Shown: positions 6,684 to 13,979 of the stretch, in pieces
Layout of the letters: every line of letters starts with the position of its first letter
Position numbering within the stretch: the stretch's first letter is position 1
Assembly (NCBI GenBank): GCA_023417935.1
Contig: JAEZDY010000020.1
Location: forward strand, 1-13,979
Reading direction: 5' to 3'
DNA length: 13,979 nucleotides
Source: Bacteroidota bacterium
Lineage (GTDB): Bacteria; Bacteroidota; Bacteroidia; Bacteroidales; Lentimicrobiaceae
Program-made: the position numbers and the translations under genes
Notes under the pieces: model-generated
Told to the model about the DNA's origin: nothing
The model's database searches: none
Seen by the model: the letters and a program-made list of their open reading frames with translations, nothing else

Positions 6684-7595
6684 ATGCAAGAGGTTCAGAA
6701 CCAGCAACAGGATTATCGCCCCACATTGCCGTACGTAAGGCATGAGGACTCTATTGTTAGCATTGACAGTGCTTATTTACGTTACTTCTCCGACAGTGTA
6801 TATCCTGTTTTAACTACTAAAGACTCAGTATTCGAACTCAAGGACCTATTTAAACCAATACCTCAGGATTCGGTAAAAGATACGCTCGAGTTGATGCCAT
6901 CAATATTCTATCCCAATAAAGATAAAGCTGTTCAAATCAATCCTAAGCTGCGTATTGAAACAAACTATGACTGGTTAACAGGACTATTCCTTTTGTGCTT
7001 AGTAATCCTAACATGGATTAAATACGAGAGTAGCAGACGGGTAACACAAATATTCAAGGCTGTGCTAGCAAGGCACAACATGAATCAGTTATTGAGGGAC
7101 GGCGACATTATACATGAGAGAATCACTCCTGGTTTAATGTTCCTGTATTTAATAAGTGTTTCAACACTCGTGTTGTTACTCATTCAGCATTACGATGTTA
7201 GTATTCCTTTGACCGACAATGCATTCCTTATTTTCTCGCTTATAGCCAGTGCTATCTTTATTCTATGGCTGACCAAACTGACAATTATTAAAGTCAGTGG
7301 AATAATCTTCAGAACCAGGAACGAATCAGGTGAATATCTGATAACAAATCTTTTGTACAATATAACATCAGGATTAGTCGCTTTTCCCTTTGTTTTAATC
7401 GGTCATTATGCTGAAAATAATGTAAGTATCCTAATAGCAGTGAGTATTTTAGCCTTCGGTATGATTGCACGATTTGTCCGTAGTGTTTTTGTTGGATTAT
7501 CAGCGCAATCGTTTCCGGTTGTCTATATTTTTTTGTATCTTTGCACCCTCGAAATTTTACCAATTCTTGTATTATACAAGTTGCTTACTAACTAA
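6684..7595 (+). CDS. DUF4271 integral membrane protein
   Basis: This 303-residue protein has a soluble N-terminal part (1-93) rich in charged and polar residues, then about six hydrophobic spans at roughly 96-113, 148-167, 180-198, 218-240, 247-266 and 278-300. Short, mostly basic loops such as ESSRR and FRTRN separate some of them. The overall shape and its place directly before hemD match the Bacteroidota DUF4271 family, which has no established function. It is the first gene of a long co-directional operon; its stop lies 60 bases before hemD. Link to uroporphyrinogen-III synthase through gene order suggests, but does not show, a role connected with haem synthesis. The family call rests on pattern and context and not on a catalytic motif. 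Confidence 0.82.
   Translation: MQEVQNQQQDYRPTLPYVRHEDSIVSIDSAYLRYFSDSVYPVLTTKDSVFELKDLFKPIPQDSVKDTLELMPSIFYPNKDKAVQINPKLRIETNYDWLTGLFLLCLVILTWIKYESSRRVTQIFKAVLARHNMNQLLRDGDIIHERITPGLMFLYLISVSTLVLLLIQHYDVSIPLTDNAFLIFSLIASAIFILWLTKLTIIKVSGIIFRTRNESGEYLITNLLYNITSGLVAFPFVLIGHYAENNVSILIAVSILAFGMIARFVRSVFVGLSAQSFPVVYIFLYLCTLEILPILVLYKLLTN
7512..7543 (+). promoter_or_regulatory. Possible internal promoter before hemD
   Basis: TATCTTTG (7536-7543) matches the -7 consensus, with TTTC (7512-7515) 20 bases upstream as a near-match to the -33 box. It lies within the 3' end of the DUF4271 gene and would give hemD a leader of about 105 bases. It may be a chance match because it also encodes protein. Confidence 0.35.
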
Positions 7596-7655
7596 GTTCT
7601 ACAAGGCTTTGGACCGTAATTCTGAAAGAACAGTTGAACACTAAACCTGACAACT

Positions 7656-8411
7656 TTGAAGATTAAAAACATTTTAATTTCACAACCGCGACCTGTTGAA
7701 CTGGAAAAGTCTCCTTACAATGAGCTAATCAAGAAATATAATGTTTCTATTGATTTCCATAAATTCTTTAAAATAGAAGGCTATAGTTCAATTGACTTTC
7801 GCAAGGAGAGCAAGATCAGACTAACTGATCACACTGCCATAATCCTGACTAGTAAGAATGGAGTAGATCACTATTTCCGTTTGGCAAGTGATCTGAGAAT
7901 TGAAACTCCTGATAGTATGAAGTATTTCTGCTCCACCGAATCAATTGCTTTTTACCTTCAGAAGTACATTCAGTTCAGAAAGCGCAGAATTTTTTGGGCA
8001 CAAAACAGTACCAGCGATCTAATCGATCTCATAAAACGACATAAAACCGAAAAGTACCTGGTGCCTTGCAGCGAAGAACATAATAATGAACTCTCTGATA
8101 TTCTTGACGCTAATAAAATAAATTATGTTAAAGCAACAATGTATCGTACTGTTGCCGAAGACATGACATTTCTTGAACCCGATAAATATGATATGTTCGT
8201 ATTCTTCAGTCCAGCAGGTATAAAATCGTTATTCAAGAATTTTCCTAATTTCGTTCAAGGAGAAAAAGCTATTGCAGTATCTGGAGCATCAACGGCTATG
8301 GCTGCACGTGAAGCAGGATTAAATATCACTTTTGAAGGACCGAATGCTGTTGCACCTTCTATGGCAAAAGCAATAGAGATGTATCTGGCAAACAATCATA
8401 AAGCAAAATAG
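7656..8411 (+). CDS. hemD: Uroporphyrinogen-III synthase
   Basis: This 251-residue cytoplasmic enzyme converts hydroxymethylbilane to uroporphyrinogen III, the ring-closing step of haem and sirohaem synthesis. It resembles the Bacteroidota branch of HemD: ILISQPRP at the start (6-13), ILTSKNGVDHYFRL (63-76), MKYFCSTESIAFYLQKYIQFRKRRIF (88-113, conserved in the group), TMYRT (161-165), FVFFSPAGIKSLF (181-193) and AIAVSGASTAMAAREAGL (205-222). HemD is poorly conserved overall, so the call rests on these blocks and on the neighbourhood. The start is TTG: the frame has a TGA stop at 7635-7637 and no ATG or GTG between it and the conserved ILISQP block. It is followed 32 bases later by rnpA. Confidence 0.9.
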   Translation: MKIKNILISQPRPVELEKSPYNELIKKYNVSIDFHKFFKIEGYSSIDFRKESKIRLTDHTAIILTSKNGVDHYFRLASDLRIETPDSMKYFCSTESIAFYLQKYIQFRKRRIFWAQNSTSDLIDLIKRHKTEKYLVPCSEEHNNELSDILDANKINYVKATMYRTVAEDMTFLEPDKYDMFVFFSPAGIKSLFKNFPNFVQGEKAIAVSGASTAMAAREAGLNITFEGPNAVAPSMAKAIEMYLANNHKAK

Positions 8412-8443
8412 TCGCGCTTTAAAGCTACCCTAATTGGGAAAAC

Positions 8444-8827
8444 ATGCCAAAATTTAATAAGGCTGAACGATTATGCAATGCTATTGACATTAATCATTTG
8501 TTTAGTGTTGGACAATCAATTTCCCAATATCCTATAAAAATTAAGTGGTTACCTGCCGGGAATGACAACAACGTACAGTTAAAGGTTGTTATATCAGTAT
8601 CAAAGCACAGATTTAAAAGAGCAGTTGACAGAAACAGGATAAAAAGAGTAATTCGTGAGTGCTTCAGACTGAATAAGCACATACTACAGCAAGTACTTGG
8701 AACCAGGCAATGTCATCTAGCTCTTATATATATGGGCAAAGAAATAGCTGACTTCACAACATTAGAACCTATAATAATTGGACTTTTTCATCGTTTAACT
8801 AAAGAATATGAAAAGCTTGCTGGCTAA
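8444..8827 (+). CDS. rnpA: Ribonuclease P protein component
   Basis: This small basic protein of 127 residues is the protein partner of the RNase P RNA and helps it bind and trim the 5' leader of pre-tRNA. The signature block is clear: LKVVISVSKHRFKRAVDRNRIKRVIRECFR (46-75), with the RNR motif and flanking basic residues. The N-terminal FNKAERLCN is the family's usual opening (K..eRL). Its last 20 bases overlap the start of yidD, a linkage that is common across bacteria. Here, rpmH does not directly precede it; hemD does. Confidence 0.96.
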   Translation: MPKFNKAERLCNAIDINHLFSVGQSISQYPIKIKWLPAGNDNNVQLKVVISVSKHRFKRAVDRNRIKRVIRECFRLNKHILQQVLGTRQCHLALIYMGKEIADFTTLEPIIIGLFHRLTKEYEKLAG

Positions 8828-9029
8828 GTTTTTTATTGTTTTAATCAGGTTCTATCAATTGGCTATTTCACCATATTTGCCTCCATCATGCAGATATTCA
8901 CCAACGTGTTCTGTATATGGGGTTGAAGCACTTAGAAAGTATGGCCCTTTTAAAGGTGGATGGTTAACAATAAAAAGAATAGCTTCATGTCATCCATGGG
9001 GCGGGAGTGGCTATGACCCCGTACCATGA
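8808..9029 (+). CDS. yidD: Membrane protein insertion efficiency factor YidD
   Basis: This 73-residue protein is of normal length for the family and carries its hallmarks: FYQLAISPYLPPSCRYSPTC (15-34, with the CRYSPTCSVY core), GPFKGGWLTIKRI (46-58) and the terminal SCHPWGGSGYDPVP. The N-terminal hydrophobic stretch KFFIVLIRFYQLAI associates with the inner membrane, where YidD assists insertion by the YidC/Sec pathway. The start codon lies inside rnpA (20-base overlap), so the two are translationally linked. Confidence 0.97.
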   Translation: MKSLLAKFFIVLIRFYQLAISPYLPPSCRYSPTCSVYGVEALRKYGPFKGGWLTIKRIASCHPWGGSGYDPVP

Positions 9030-9048
9030 TAAACTAAATTATACCACT

Positions 9049-10719
9049 ATGAAATCACTTAAGCTGATATTAGTTTTTATAATAGGATTACAACTCAACT
9101 TGTCGTCACAAGTTTTGAATAATTCATCTTCGTTTGAGATTTCTAAAAACCTCGACATCTTAACCACAGTTTATAAAGAGCTGAACAACAATTATGTTGA
9201 TGAGTTGAACTACGGTGATTTAATGAAAACAGGCATTGATGCAATGCTTGATAAGCTGGATCCTTATACAGTTTTTATTTCGGAAGCGGAGATAGAAGAT
9301 TATACTTTCATGACAACTGGTCAGTATGGTGGAATTGGGGCACTAATTCATAAGCAAGGAAACGCTGTAGTGATTTCTGAGCCTTACGAAAATTCACCAG
9401 CTTACAAGGCAGGATTAATGGCAGGCGATAGAATCCTAAAGATCAATGAAAAGGACGCAACCAACAAGTCGGTTAGTGATGTTAGTTTACTTCTTAAAGG
9501 GCAGCCCGGCACCAAATTAAACCTGCTTATAAACAGGGATGGTATGGATATGGAAAGGACTGTTATTCGCGAGAATGTATCAATTCCAAATGTCGCTTAT
9601 TATTCTATTCTTGATGATGGAACCGGATATATTAAACTAACCGGTTTTACCCAAAATTCAGCTAAAGAGGTAAAAGATGCACTCCTCAAGCTTAAAGAAA
9701 GCGGAAATCTGACAAGCCTGATTCTCGACCTTCGTGATAACGGGGGAGGTCTTTTAAATGAAGCTGTAACCATTACCAATCTTTTTGTCAAAAAAGGTGA
9801 AATGGTTGTAAGTACTAAGGGCAGAACCCCTGATCGCAATAAATCATATAAAACTTTGTCGCAACCTATTGAACCTAATTTACCGCTGGTGGTGCTGGTT
9901 AATGGTATGAGTGCCTCAGCATCAGAAATTGTAGCAGGTGCTATTCAGGATCTCGATAGGGGAGTTGTTATTGGTGATCGTACTTTTGGAAAAGGCCTTG
10001 TACAGAATATTGTTCCGCTATCATACAATACCCAAATGAAGGTAACTGTTGCAAAGTATTACATACCCAGCGGACGTTGCATTCAATCAGTTGACTATGC
10101 ACACCGTGATAGTCTTGGACGGTCAGTAAGTATCCCTGATTCACTTACTAATCCATTCAAAACCAAAGGTGGACGTACAGTTTATGACGGCGCAGGTATA
10201 ACACCTGATATTAAGATTGAACAACCTTTACTGAGCAATATTTCACTTAGTTTACTCAGTAAGTACTTATTTTTTGACTATGCCAACAAATTTAAAAGAA
10301 GCCATGACTCAATACCTGCTGCCAGAAACTTTGTAATTACTGATGAAGTCTATGCTGATTTTGTTAAATGGCTCGAAGGCAAGGAATATGATTATGTGAG
10401 TCGTAGTGAAAGAATGCTTGCCGATTTAAAGAAAACCGCCGAAACTGAAAAGTATTATGAAGAGCTGGCAAAAGAATTTGAAATGCTTGAGTCGAAAATG
10501 ATACATAACAAACAAGCTGATCTCGAAAAATTCAGACCTGAAATTGAACGTATCCTAAAAAATGAAATAGTAGCAAGATATTATAATCAGAAGGGTAGAG
10601 TAGAAGCCGCAATTGTTGATGATGCTGAAGTTAAAGCTGCCCGTGAATTACTAAAAGATTCCAAGAAATACTCCAGTATACTCGATGGAAGTTATATAGT
10701 GAGTATGACGAAATCATAA
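9049..10719 (+). CDS. S41 family C-terminal processing peptidase (Ctp), exported
   Basis: This 556-residue exported serine protease has a signal peptide at 1-21 (MKSLKLILVFIIGLQLNLSSQ). Next come an N-terminal domain with LDKLDPYTVFIS (67-78), a PDZ domain at about 92-175 (GIGALI, SPAYKAGLMAGDRILKIN) and the S41 catalytic domain at about 180-395. The Ser-Lys pair is Ser290 (in MSASASEIVAGA) and Lys315 (RTFGKGLVQ), with Gln319; the 25-residue Ser-Lys distance agrees with CtpA/CtpB. LILDLRDNGGGLL (224-236) is the usual substrate-groove strand. The C-terminal 160 residues are charged and helical, possibly coiled coil. Such proteases trim or degrade periplasmic proteins near their C termini. I chose ATG 9049 over an in-frame ATG at 9007 because it places the signal peptide at the N terminus and avoids most of the overlap with yidD. 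The ligase-like gene follows 8 bases after its stop. Confidence 0.94.
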   Translation: MKSLKLILVFIIGLQLNLSSQVLNNSSSFEISKNLDILTTVYKELNNNYVDELNYGDLMKTGIDAMLDKLDPYTVFISEAEIEDYTFMTTGQYGGIGALIHKQGNAVVISEPYENSPAYKAGLMAGDRILKINEKDATNKSVSDVSLLLKGQPGTKLNLLINRDGMDMERTVIRENVSIPNVAYYSILDDGTGYIKLTGFTQNSAKEVKDALLKLKESGNLTSLILDLRDNGGGLLNEAVTITNLFVKKGEMVVSTKGRTPDRNKSYKTLSQPIEPNLPLVVLVNGMSASASEIVAGAIQDLDRGVVIGDRTFGKGLVQNIVPLSYNTQMKVTVAKYYIPSGRCIQSVDYAHRDSLGRSVSIPDSLTNPFKTKGGRTVYDGAGITPDIKIEQPLLSNISLSLLSKYLFFDYANKFKRSHDSIPAARNFVITDEVYADFVKWLEGKEYDYVSRSERMLADLKKTAETEKYYEELAKEFEMLESKMIHNKQADLEKFRPEIERILKNEIVARYYNQKGRVEAAIVDDAEVKAARELLKDSKKYSSILDGSYIVSMTKS

Positions 10720-10727
10720 ATAGCCGA

Positions 10728-12416
10728 ATGAAAGAATCAGGGAATGTGCTTACCATGATTCAAAGCAAGTCAATCCTGGGCGATGTATCAACCTGGATGT
10801 TTTATGTGATGGTACTGTTAGTAGTGAGTATGCCTCTTTCTGAATTCGGAATGAGCATATCACAGTTCCTTCTTTTAGGCTTATGGGTTTATGAAGGTGC
10901 TGAATTTAAAAGCTCTTCTGATACTACTAAGTCAAAGTTTATCAACCATCTGAGAGTTATTGGTGATAATATTGCAGGTAAGTTCCGTCGAATTGCAAGC
11001 AATCATGTGCTCTTGATTTTTCTTTCAATCTACTTTATTCATGTAATCGGCATTCTGTATACGAGTGATTTCAATTATGCATTGAAAGATCTAAGGGTTA
11101 AACTTCCTCTTCTTAGCCTTCCAATTCTTTTCGCAACTTCAAAAGCCATTGGATTTAATAAATTTAACTACCTACTGCTGTTCTTTTGTTCAGCAGTTAT
11201 AGCCGGTAGTGTTGTTAGTATTTATGTAATGCTCAATCACAACATCAGCGACCCGAGGGAAATGAGTGTTTTTATTTCACATATTCGTTTCGGGCTGTTG
11301 ATTTGCCTGTCCATATTTGTTTTACTCAATTTTCTTATCCGTAGAATCTACAGCAATTTGTTTGTTAATGCAGCAATACTAATTGGAGCACTATGGCTTA
11401 TCGCTTTCCTGTTTATTTTAAAATCATTAACCGGCATTATTATTACTGGTATCATTTTAACTTCACTCTCCTTTGTATTTATTTTCAGACATCGTATATA
11501 CACAATACCGGCACTCATCATTTTATTCAGCATTATAGCCGGGTCGTGGTTTTACGTAAACAAAGTTTATAATCAAATAACAGTTGCGCAAAGCATAAAT
11601 CAAAACAGTATGGATAAGTACACTCCTCATGGTAATTTGTATACGCATGATACTGTTTCATATGGTATTGAGTATGGTGCTCATGTTGGCATGTATCTTT
11701 CAGTGCCTGAACTGCGGGAAAGCTGGAATAGCAAGAGTGAATTAGATTACGACGGAACTGATAACAGAGGCCAGCAGTTGAGCTATACACTCATTCGGTA
11801 TTTGCACTCGAAGGGCTTAAGAAAAGACGCTGCTTCAGTTAATCAATTAACCGAAGATGACATACGAAGCATTGAAAATGGAGTAGCAAATGCTAATTAT
11901 CTTAATAGTTTTGACATAAGGGCACGAGTTGAACAGATATTGTTAGGATACAGGTCATATAAGTACCATAACAACCCTAATGCATCTTCCTTAATGCAAC
12001 GAATTGAGTATTGGAAAACAGCAATATACCTTATTAAGGATAAGCCTGTATTTGGACATGGTACCGGTGATATGCAACGCGTTTTCGACAAAGCTTATCT
12101 TGATACCAATTCAAATCTTGAACCAGAGTACAGGCACCGCTCTCATAATCAATTCCTGGCAATTGCAGTGGCATTTGGTATTTTAGGACTATTATTCTTC
12201 TTGTTTGCCCTGTTTTATCCACCTTTGATGCTTAACAAGTTTAACAATTACTACTATTTTGTCTTTTTAATTATTGCAATTATATCCTTCTTATCTGAAG
12301 ATACTCTTGAAACACAGGCTGGAGTTACCTTCTTTGCTTTCTTTAGCTCCTTTTTACTCTTTAACATCAGGAAAGAAGTAGACGAAAAATCAGCTCTTTC
12401 GTCTATTAAGGTTTAA
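10728..12416 (+). CDS. O-antigen ligase / polymerase-like polytopic membrane protein
   Basis: This 562-residue protein has many transmembrane helices: about 22-36, 44-56, 95-112, 125-138, 148-168, 183-201, 211-231, 235-254 and 259-277, then a pair or more at 475-500 and 508-545. Between them is an extended hydrophilic region of about 195 residues (280-474). It ends in the family pattern KDKPVFGHGTGDMQRVF (437-453) and RSHNQFLAIAVAFGILGLL (471-489). Conserved basic residues such as Arg187 (SHIRFG) fit the WaaL/Wzy_C superfamily, which transfers or polymerises lipid-linked glycans at the periplasmic face. Whether it is a ligase or a polymerase cannot be settled from sequence, and no glycosyltransferase genes are near. 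Met10 is a possible alternative start. It is probably the last gene of the operon. Confidence 0.85.
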   Translation: MKESGNVLTMIQSKSILGDVSTWMFYVMVLLVVSMPLSEFGMSISQFLLLGLWVYEGAEFKSSSDTTKSKFINHLRVIGDNIAGKFRRIASNHVLLIFLSIYFIHVIGILYTSDFNYALKDLRVKLPLLSLPILFATSKAIGFNKFNYLLLFFCSAVIAGSVVSIYVMLNHNISDPREMSVFISHIRFGLLICLSIFVLLNFLIRRIYSNLFVNAAILIGALWLIAFLFILKSLTGIIITGIILTSLSFVFIFRHRIYTIPALIILFSIIAGSWFYVNKVYNQITVAQSINQNSMDKYTPHGNLYTHDTVSYGIEYGAHVGMYLSVPELRESWNSKSELDYDGTDNRGQQLSYTLIRYLHSKGLRKDAASVNQLTEDDIRSIENGVANANYLNSFDIRARVEQILLGYRSYKYHNNPNASSLMQRIEYWKTAIYLIKDKPVFGHGTGDMQRVFDKAYLDTNSNLEPEYRHRSHNQFLAIAVAFGILGLLFFLFALFYPPLMLNKFNNYYYFVFLIIAIISFLSEDTLETQAGVTFFAFFSSFLLFNIRKEVDEKSALSSIKV

Positions 12417-12430
12417 ATTAATTAGCTTTG
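12398..12430 (+). promoter_or_regulatory. Candidate promoter for cdd and the ChaN-like gene
   Basis: TTCG (12398-12401), 21 bases, then TAGCTTTG (12423-12430): the -7 box is a full match to TAnnTTTG and the -33 box a near match. The expected start is near 12437, inside the palindrome described in the next entry, giving a leader of about 40 bases. Confidence 0.45.
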
Positions 12431-12432
12431 TC

Positions 12433-12455
12433 TTCCCTAGTAGGGAATATTTTTT
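12433..12455 (+). terminator. Palindrome TTCCCTAGTAGGGAA with T-tract
   Basis: A perfect 15-base palindrome (7-base arms around one G; as RNA, a 6-bp stem with an AGT loop) is followed by TATTTTTT. It lies 16 bases after the ligase-like stop and fits a short intrinsic terminator for the operon. It also covers the predicted start of the cdd transcript, so it might instead be an operator or a leader hairpin. Confidence 0.5.
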
Positions 12456-12475
12456 AATCCATAGTATTATCCTCT

Positions 12476-12961
12476 ATGAATGAAAAGGAATTAACCATAA
12501 GGTATCGTGAGTATAATTCAGTTCACGAACTTGACAATGATCATCAAGAGTTAATAAATATTGCTTCAAAGGCTTGTTTGAACGCTTACGCGCCTTATTC
12601 AGGTTTCAAAGTCGGGGCTGTTGTTATGTGCAACGATGGACGTACTTTCTCAGGTAACAACCAGGAAAATGCAGCCTATCCTTCAGGTATGTGCGCTGAA
12701 CGAGTTGCAATATTCGCTGCAATGGCTGATAACAAGAACACTAAGATCAAACAGATTGCAATAGCCGTTAAAACCATAAATGGTAACTCACACGTGCCTG
12801 TTGCACCTTGTGGTTCATGCCGACAGGTTATTGCGGAATATGAGCACAAACAAGGTTCACCTATCGAGTTAATGTTTACTTCTGAATCAGGAAGAACCAT
12901 TGTTTTAAATGGAATAAAATCCCTCCTTCCCTTTGTCTTTAATTCCGATTATCTTCCTTAA
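12476..12961 (+). CDS. cdd: Cytidine deaminase
   Basis: This 161-residue cytoplasmic enzyme deaminates cytidine and deoxycytidine to uridine and deoxyuridine in pyrimidine salvage. It is of the small homotetrameric type. The motifs are AYAPYSGFKVGAVV (37-50), GNNQENAAYPSGMCAERVAIF (60-80; zinc ligand Cys73 and catalytic Glu75) and PCGSCRQVIAE (111-121; zinc ligands Cys112 and Cys115). Residues 1-30 are a modest N-terminal extension before the core, compared with roughly 130-residue bacterial enzymes. The ChaN-like gene starts 11 bases after its stop, so the two are likely cotranscribed, although a functional link is not evident. Confidence 0.95.
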   Translation: MNEKELTIRYREYNSVHELDNDHQELINIASKACLNAYAPYSGFKVGAVVMCNDGRTFSGNNQENAAYPSGMCAERVAIFAAMADNKNTKIKQIAIAVKTINGNSHVPVAPCGSCRQVIAEYEHKQGSPIELMFTSESGRTIVLNGIKSLLPFVFNSDYLP

Positions 12962-12972
12962 TACACTGTAAA

Positions 12973-13836
12973 ATGAAATTTAAAATACTGGCCTTCATCG
13001 GATTTATAACATTAACAGCCTTGACTGGCGACATCAGGGCATACAGAATCTTTGATAAAAAAGGAGGCAAAGCTGATTTTAAAGAACTTGTGAATAAAGC
13101 TACTAAAGCTGATGTTATTCTGTTTGGCGAACTACACAATAATCCAATAAACCACTGGCTGCAGCTTGAACTTTCAAGAGCTCTGTACAAAAAGGCAGGC
13201 AACCGACTTATAATGGGTGCTGAAATGTTTGAATCTGACAATGCTCTTATTATAACTGAATACCTTAACGGCGATGTAAAAGACAGGAACTTTGAGGCAG
13301 AAGCACGTTTATGGCCTAATTACAAAACTGATTATAAACCACTCCTGCTTTTTGCCCGTGACAGCGCAGTGCGTTTTGTAGCAACCAATATACCGCGCAG
13401 GTATGCATCACTTGTTAACCGTGAAGGCTTCGAAGGACTTGAGAAACTTTCCCTTGAAGCAAAAGAACTAATTGCCCCGCTCCCTGTGAGTTATGACCCT
13501 GAACTGTCAGGATATAAATCAATGCTCACAATGATGGAAGGAAGTGGTCATGCTAATGAAAATCTTCCTAAAGCCCAGGCTATTAAAGATGCCACAATGG
13601 CCCACTTTATTCTTAAGAATTTAAAACAGGGTGATATCTTCATCCATTTCCACGGCACATACCATTCCGATGACTTTCAGGGCATCATGTGGTACCTCCT
13701 GCAAAAAGAGCCTGATCTTAAAATTCTAACCATCAGTTCAACAGAACAAAATGAAACTGATGACCTTGAAGAGGAAAATCAAGGTAAAGCTGATTATATA
13801 ATAGTTACACCTACTTCTCTAACTAAAACTCATTGA
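12973..13836 (+). CDS. ChaN-like (haem-regulated lipoprotein family) exported protein
   Basis: This 287-residue protein matches the ChaN/DUF399 family, described from Campylobacter as a haem-binding lipoprotein connected with iron uptake. Visible family features are VILFGELHNNPINH (48-61), GAEMFESDN (82-90), EARLWPNYKTDYKPLLLFAR (110-129), ATNIPRRYASLV (137-148), KAQAIKDATMAHFI (200-213) and IFIHFHGTYHSD (222-233, histidine-rich). Residues 1-23 form a hydrophobic signal sequence. The protein contains no cysteine there, so no lipobox: it is more likely a soluble periplasmic protein than a lipoprotein. The family function outside Campylobacter is not established, so binding of haem or metal is an inference. 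Its stop codon overlaps the end of a convergent gene by 7 bases. Confidence 0.86.
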   Translation: MKFKILAFIGFITLTALTGDIRAYRIFDKKGGKADFKELVNKATKADVILFGELHNNPINHWLQLELSRALYKKAGNRLIMGAEMFESDNALIITEYLNGDVKDRNFEAEARLWPNYKTDYKPLLLFARDSAVRFVATNIPRRYASLVNREGFEGLEKLSLEAKELIAPLPVSYDPELSGYKSMLTMMEGSGHANENLPKAQAIKDATMAHFILKNLKQGDIFIHFHGTYHSDDFQGIMWYLLQKEPDLKILTISSTEQNETDDLEEENQGKADYIIVTPTSLTKTH

Positions 13837-13979
13837 GATATCCTATCCGACGCCATTACCACCCACTTCTCAACCAGGGCAGCTTCCTTTTTTACTGTTT
13901 CGTTTTTAGTTAGCTGAGTAAGTGTGTTTAGCACTTCAGCGGGTAGCTCATTGAAGTCACTGTTGGTATAAAAGAGCAG
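13830..13979 (-). CDS. C-terminal end of an unidentified protein, cut by window edge
   Basis: Reading the minus strand from the right edge gives an open frame of 49 codons ending in a TGA at 13832-13830: LLFYTNSDFNELPAEVLNTL, then QLTKNETVKKEAA, and a final VEKWVVMASDRISQ. The sequence looks like a genuine soluble helical protein end, and the frame is open right up to the edge. I do not recognise the family from this fragment. The gene is convergent with the ChaN-like gene and their last codons overlap. Confidence 0.6.
   Translation of the reverse strand: MLFYTNSDFNELPAEVLNTLTQLTKNETVKKEAALVEKWVVMASDRISQ

Noticed and set aside
12939..13241. 100-codon minus-strand frame overlapping the start of the ChaN-like gene
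   Set aside because: It is opposite a well-supported signal peptide and GELHN motif and has no recognisable domain.

Overview
The window looks like a chromosome segment from a member of the Bacteroidota. Several independent signs agree. There is an AT-rich genome with promoters of the TTTG-N19/21-TAnnTTTG type. There is a secreted protein with a type IX secretion (T9SS) C-terminal sorting domain. There is also the run DUF4271 membrane protein - hemD - rnpA - yidD - S41 peptidase, an order I know from this phylum. The sequence does not let me go below phylum level.

Layout. Positions 1-105 are the 3' part of a 5S rRNA, cut by the window edge and followed by a strong intrinsic terminator (end of an rRNA operon). 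A degenerate ~43-bp tandem repeat (193-400) separates it from an M20-family amidohydrolase (443-1564, +). That gene converges, one base apart, with a secreted endonuclease/exonuclease/phosphatase-family protein (1566-2840, -). Upstream of the nuclease gene is a second, unrelated tandem array (about 2855-3092; 47-49 bp units). Each unit carries a Bacteroidota-like -33/-7 promoter pair pointing rightward. Next come gatD (3218-4603, -) and gatE (4624-6588, -), the two subunits of the archaeal-type Glu-tRNA(Gln) amidotransferase. They are transcribed in the order gatE-gatD from a near-perfect Bacteroidota promoter.

Divergent from gatE, a long plus-strand operon begins at 6684: DUF4271 membrane protein, hemD (haem synthesis), rnpA (RNase P protein), yidD (membrane insertion factor), a signal-peptide-bearing S41 C-terminal processing protease, and an O-antigen-ligase-like polytopic membrane protein. 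Genes overlap or lie 8-60 bases apart. A short palindrome with a T-tract and a new candidate promoter separate this operon from cdd (cytidine deaminase) and a ChaN-like exported protein. The window ends with the C-terminal 49 codons of an unidentified minus-strand gene that overlaps the chaN-like stop by 7 bases.

The outstanding point is the complete GatDE pair. It is the tRNA-dependent Gln-tRNA(Gln) amidotransferase described as specific to Archaea, where Bacteria use GatCAB and/or GlnRS. Here it has intact catalytic residues, sits in a bacterial context and is under a bacterial promoter. The promoter-bearing repeat array downstream of gatD points antisense to gatDE and is the second item worth experimental attention. 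The rest is mostly ordinary housekeeping.
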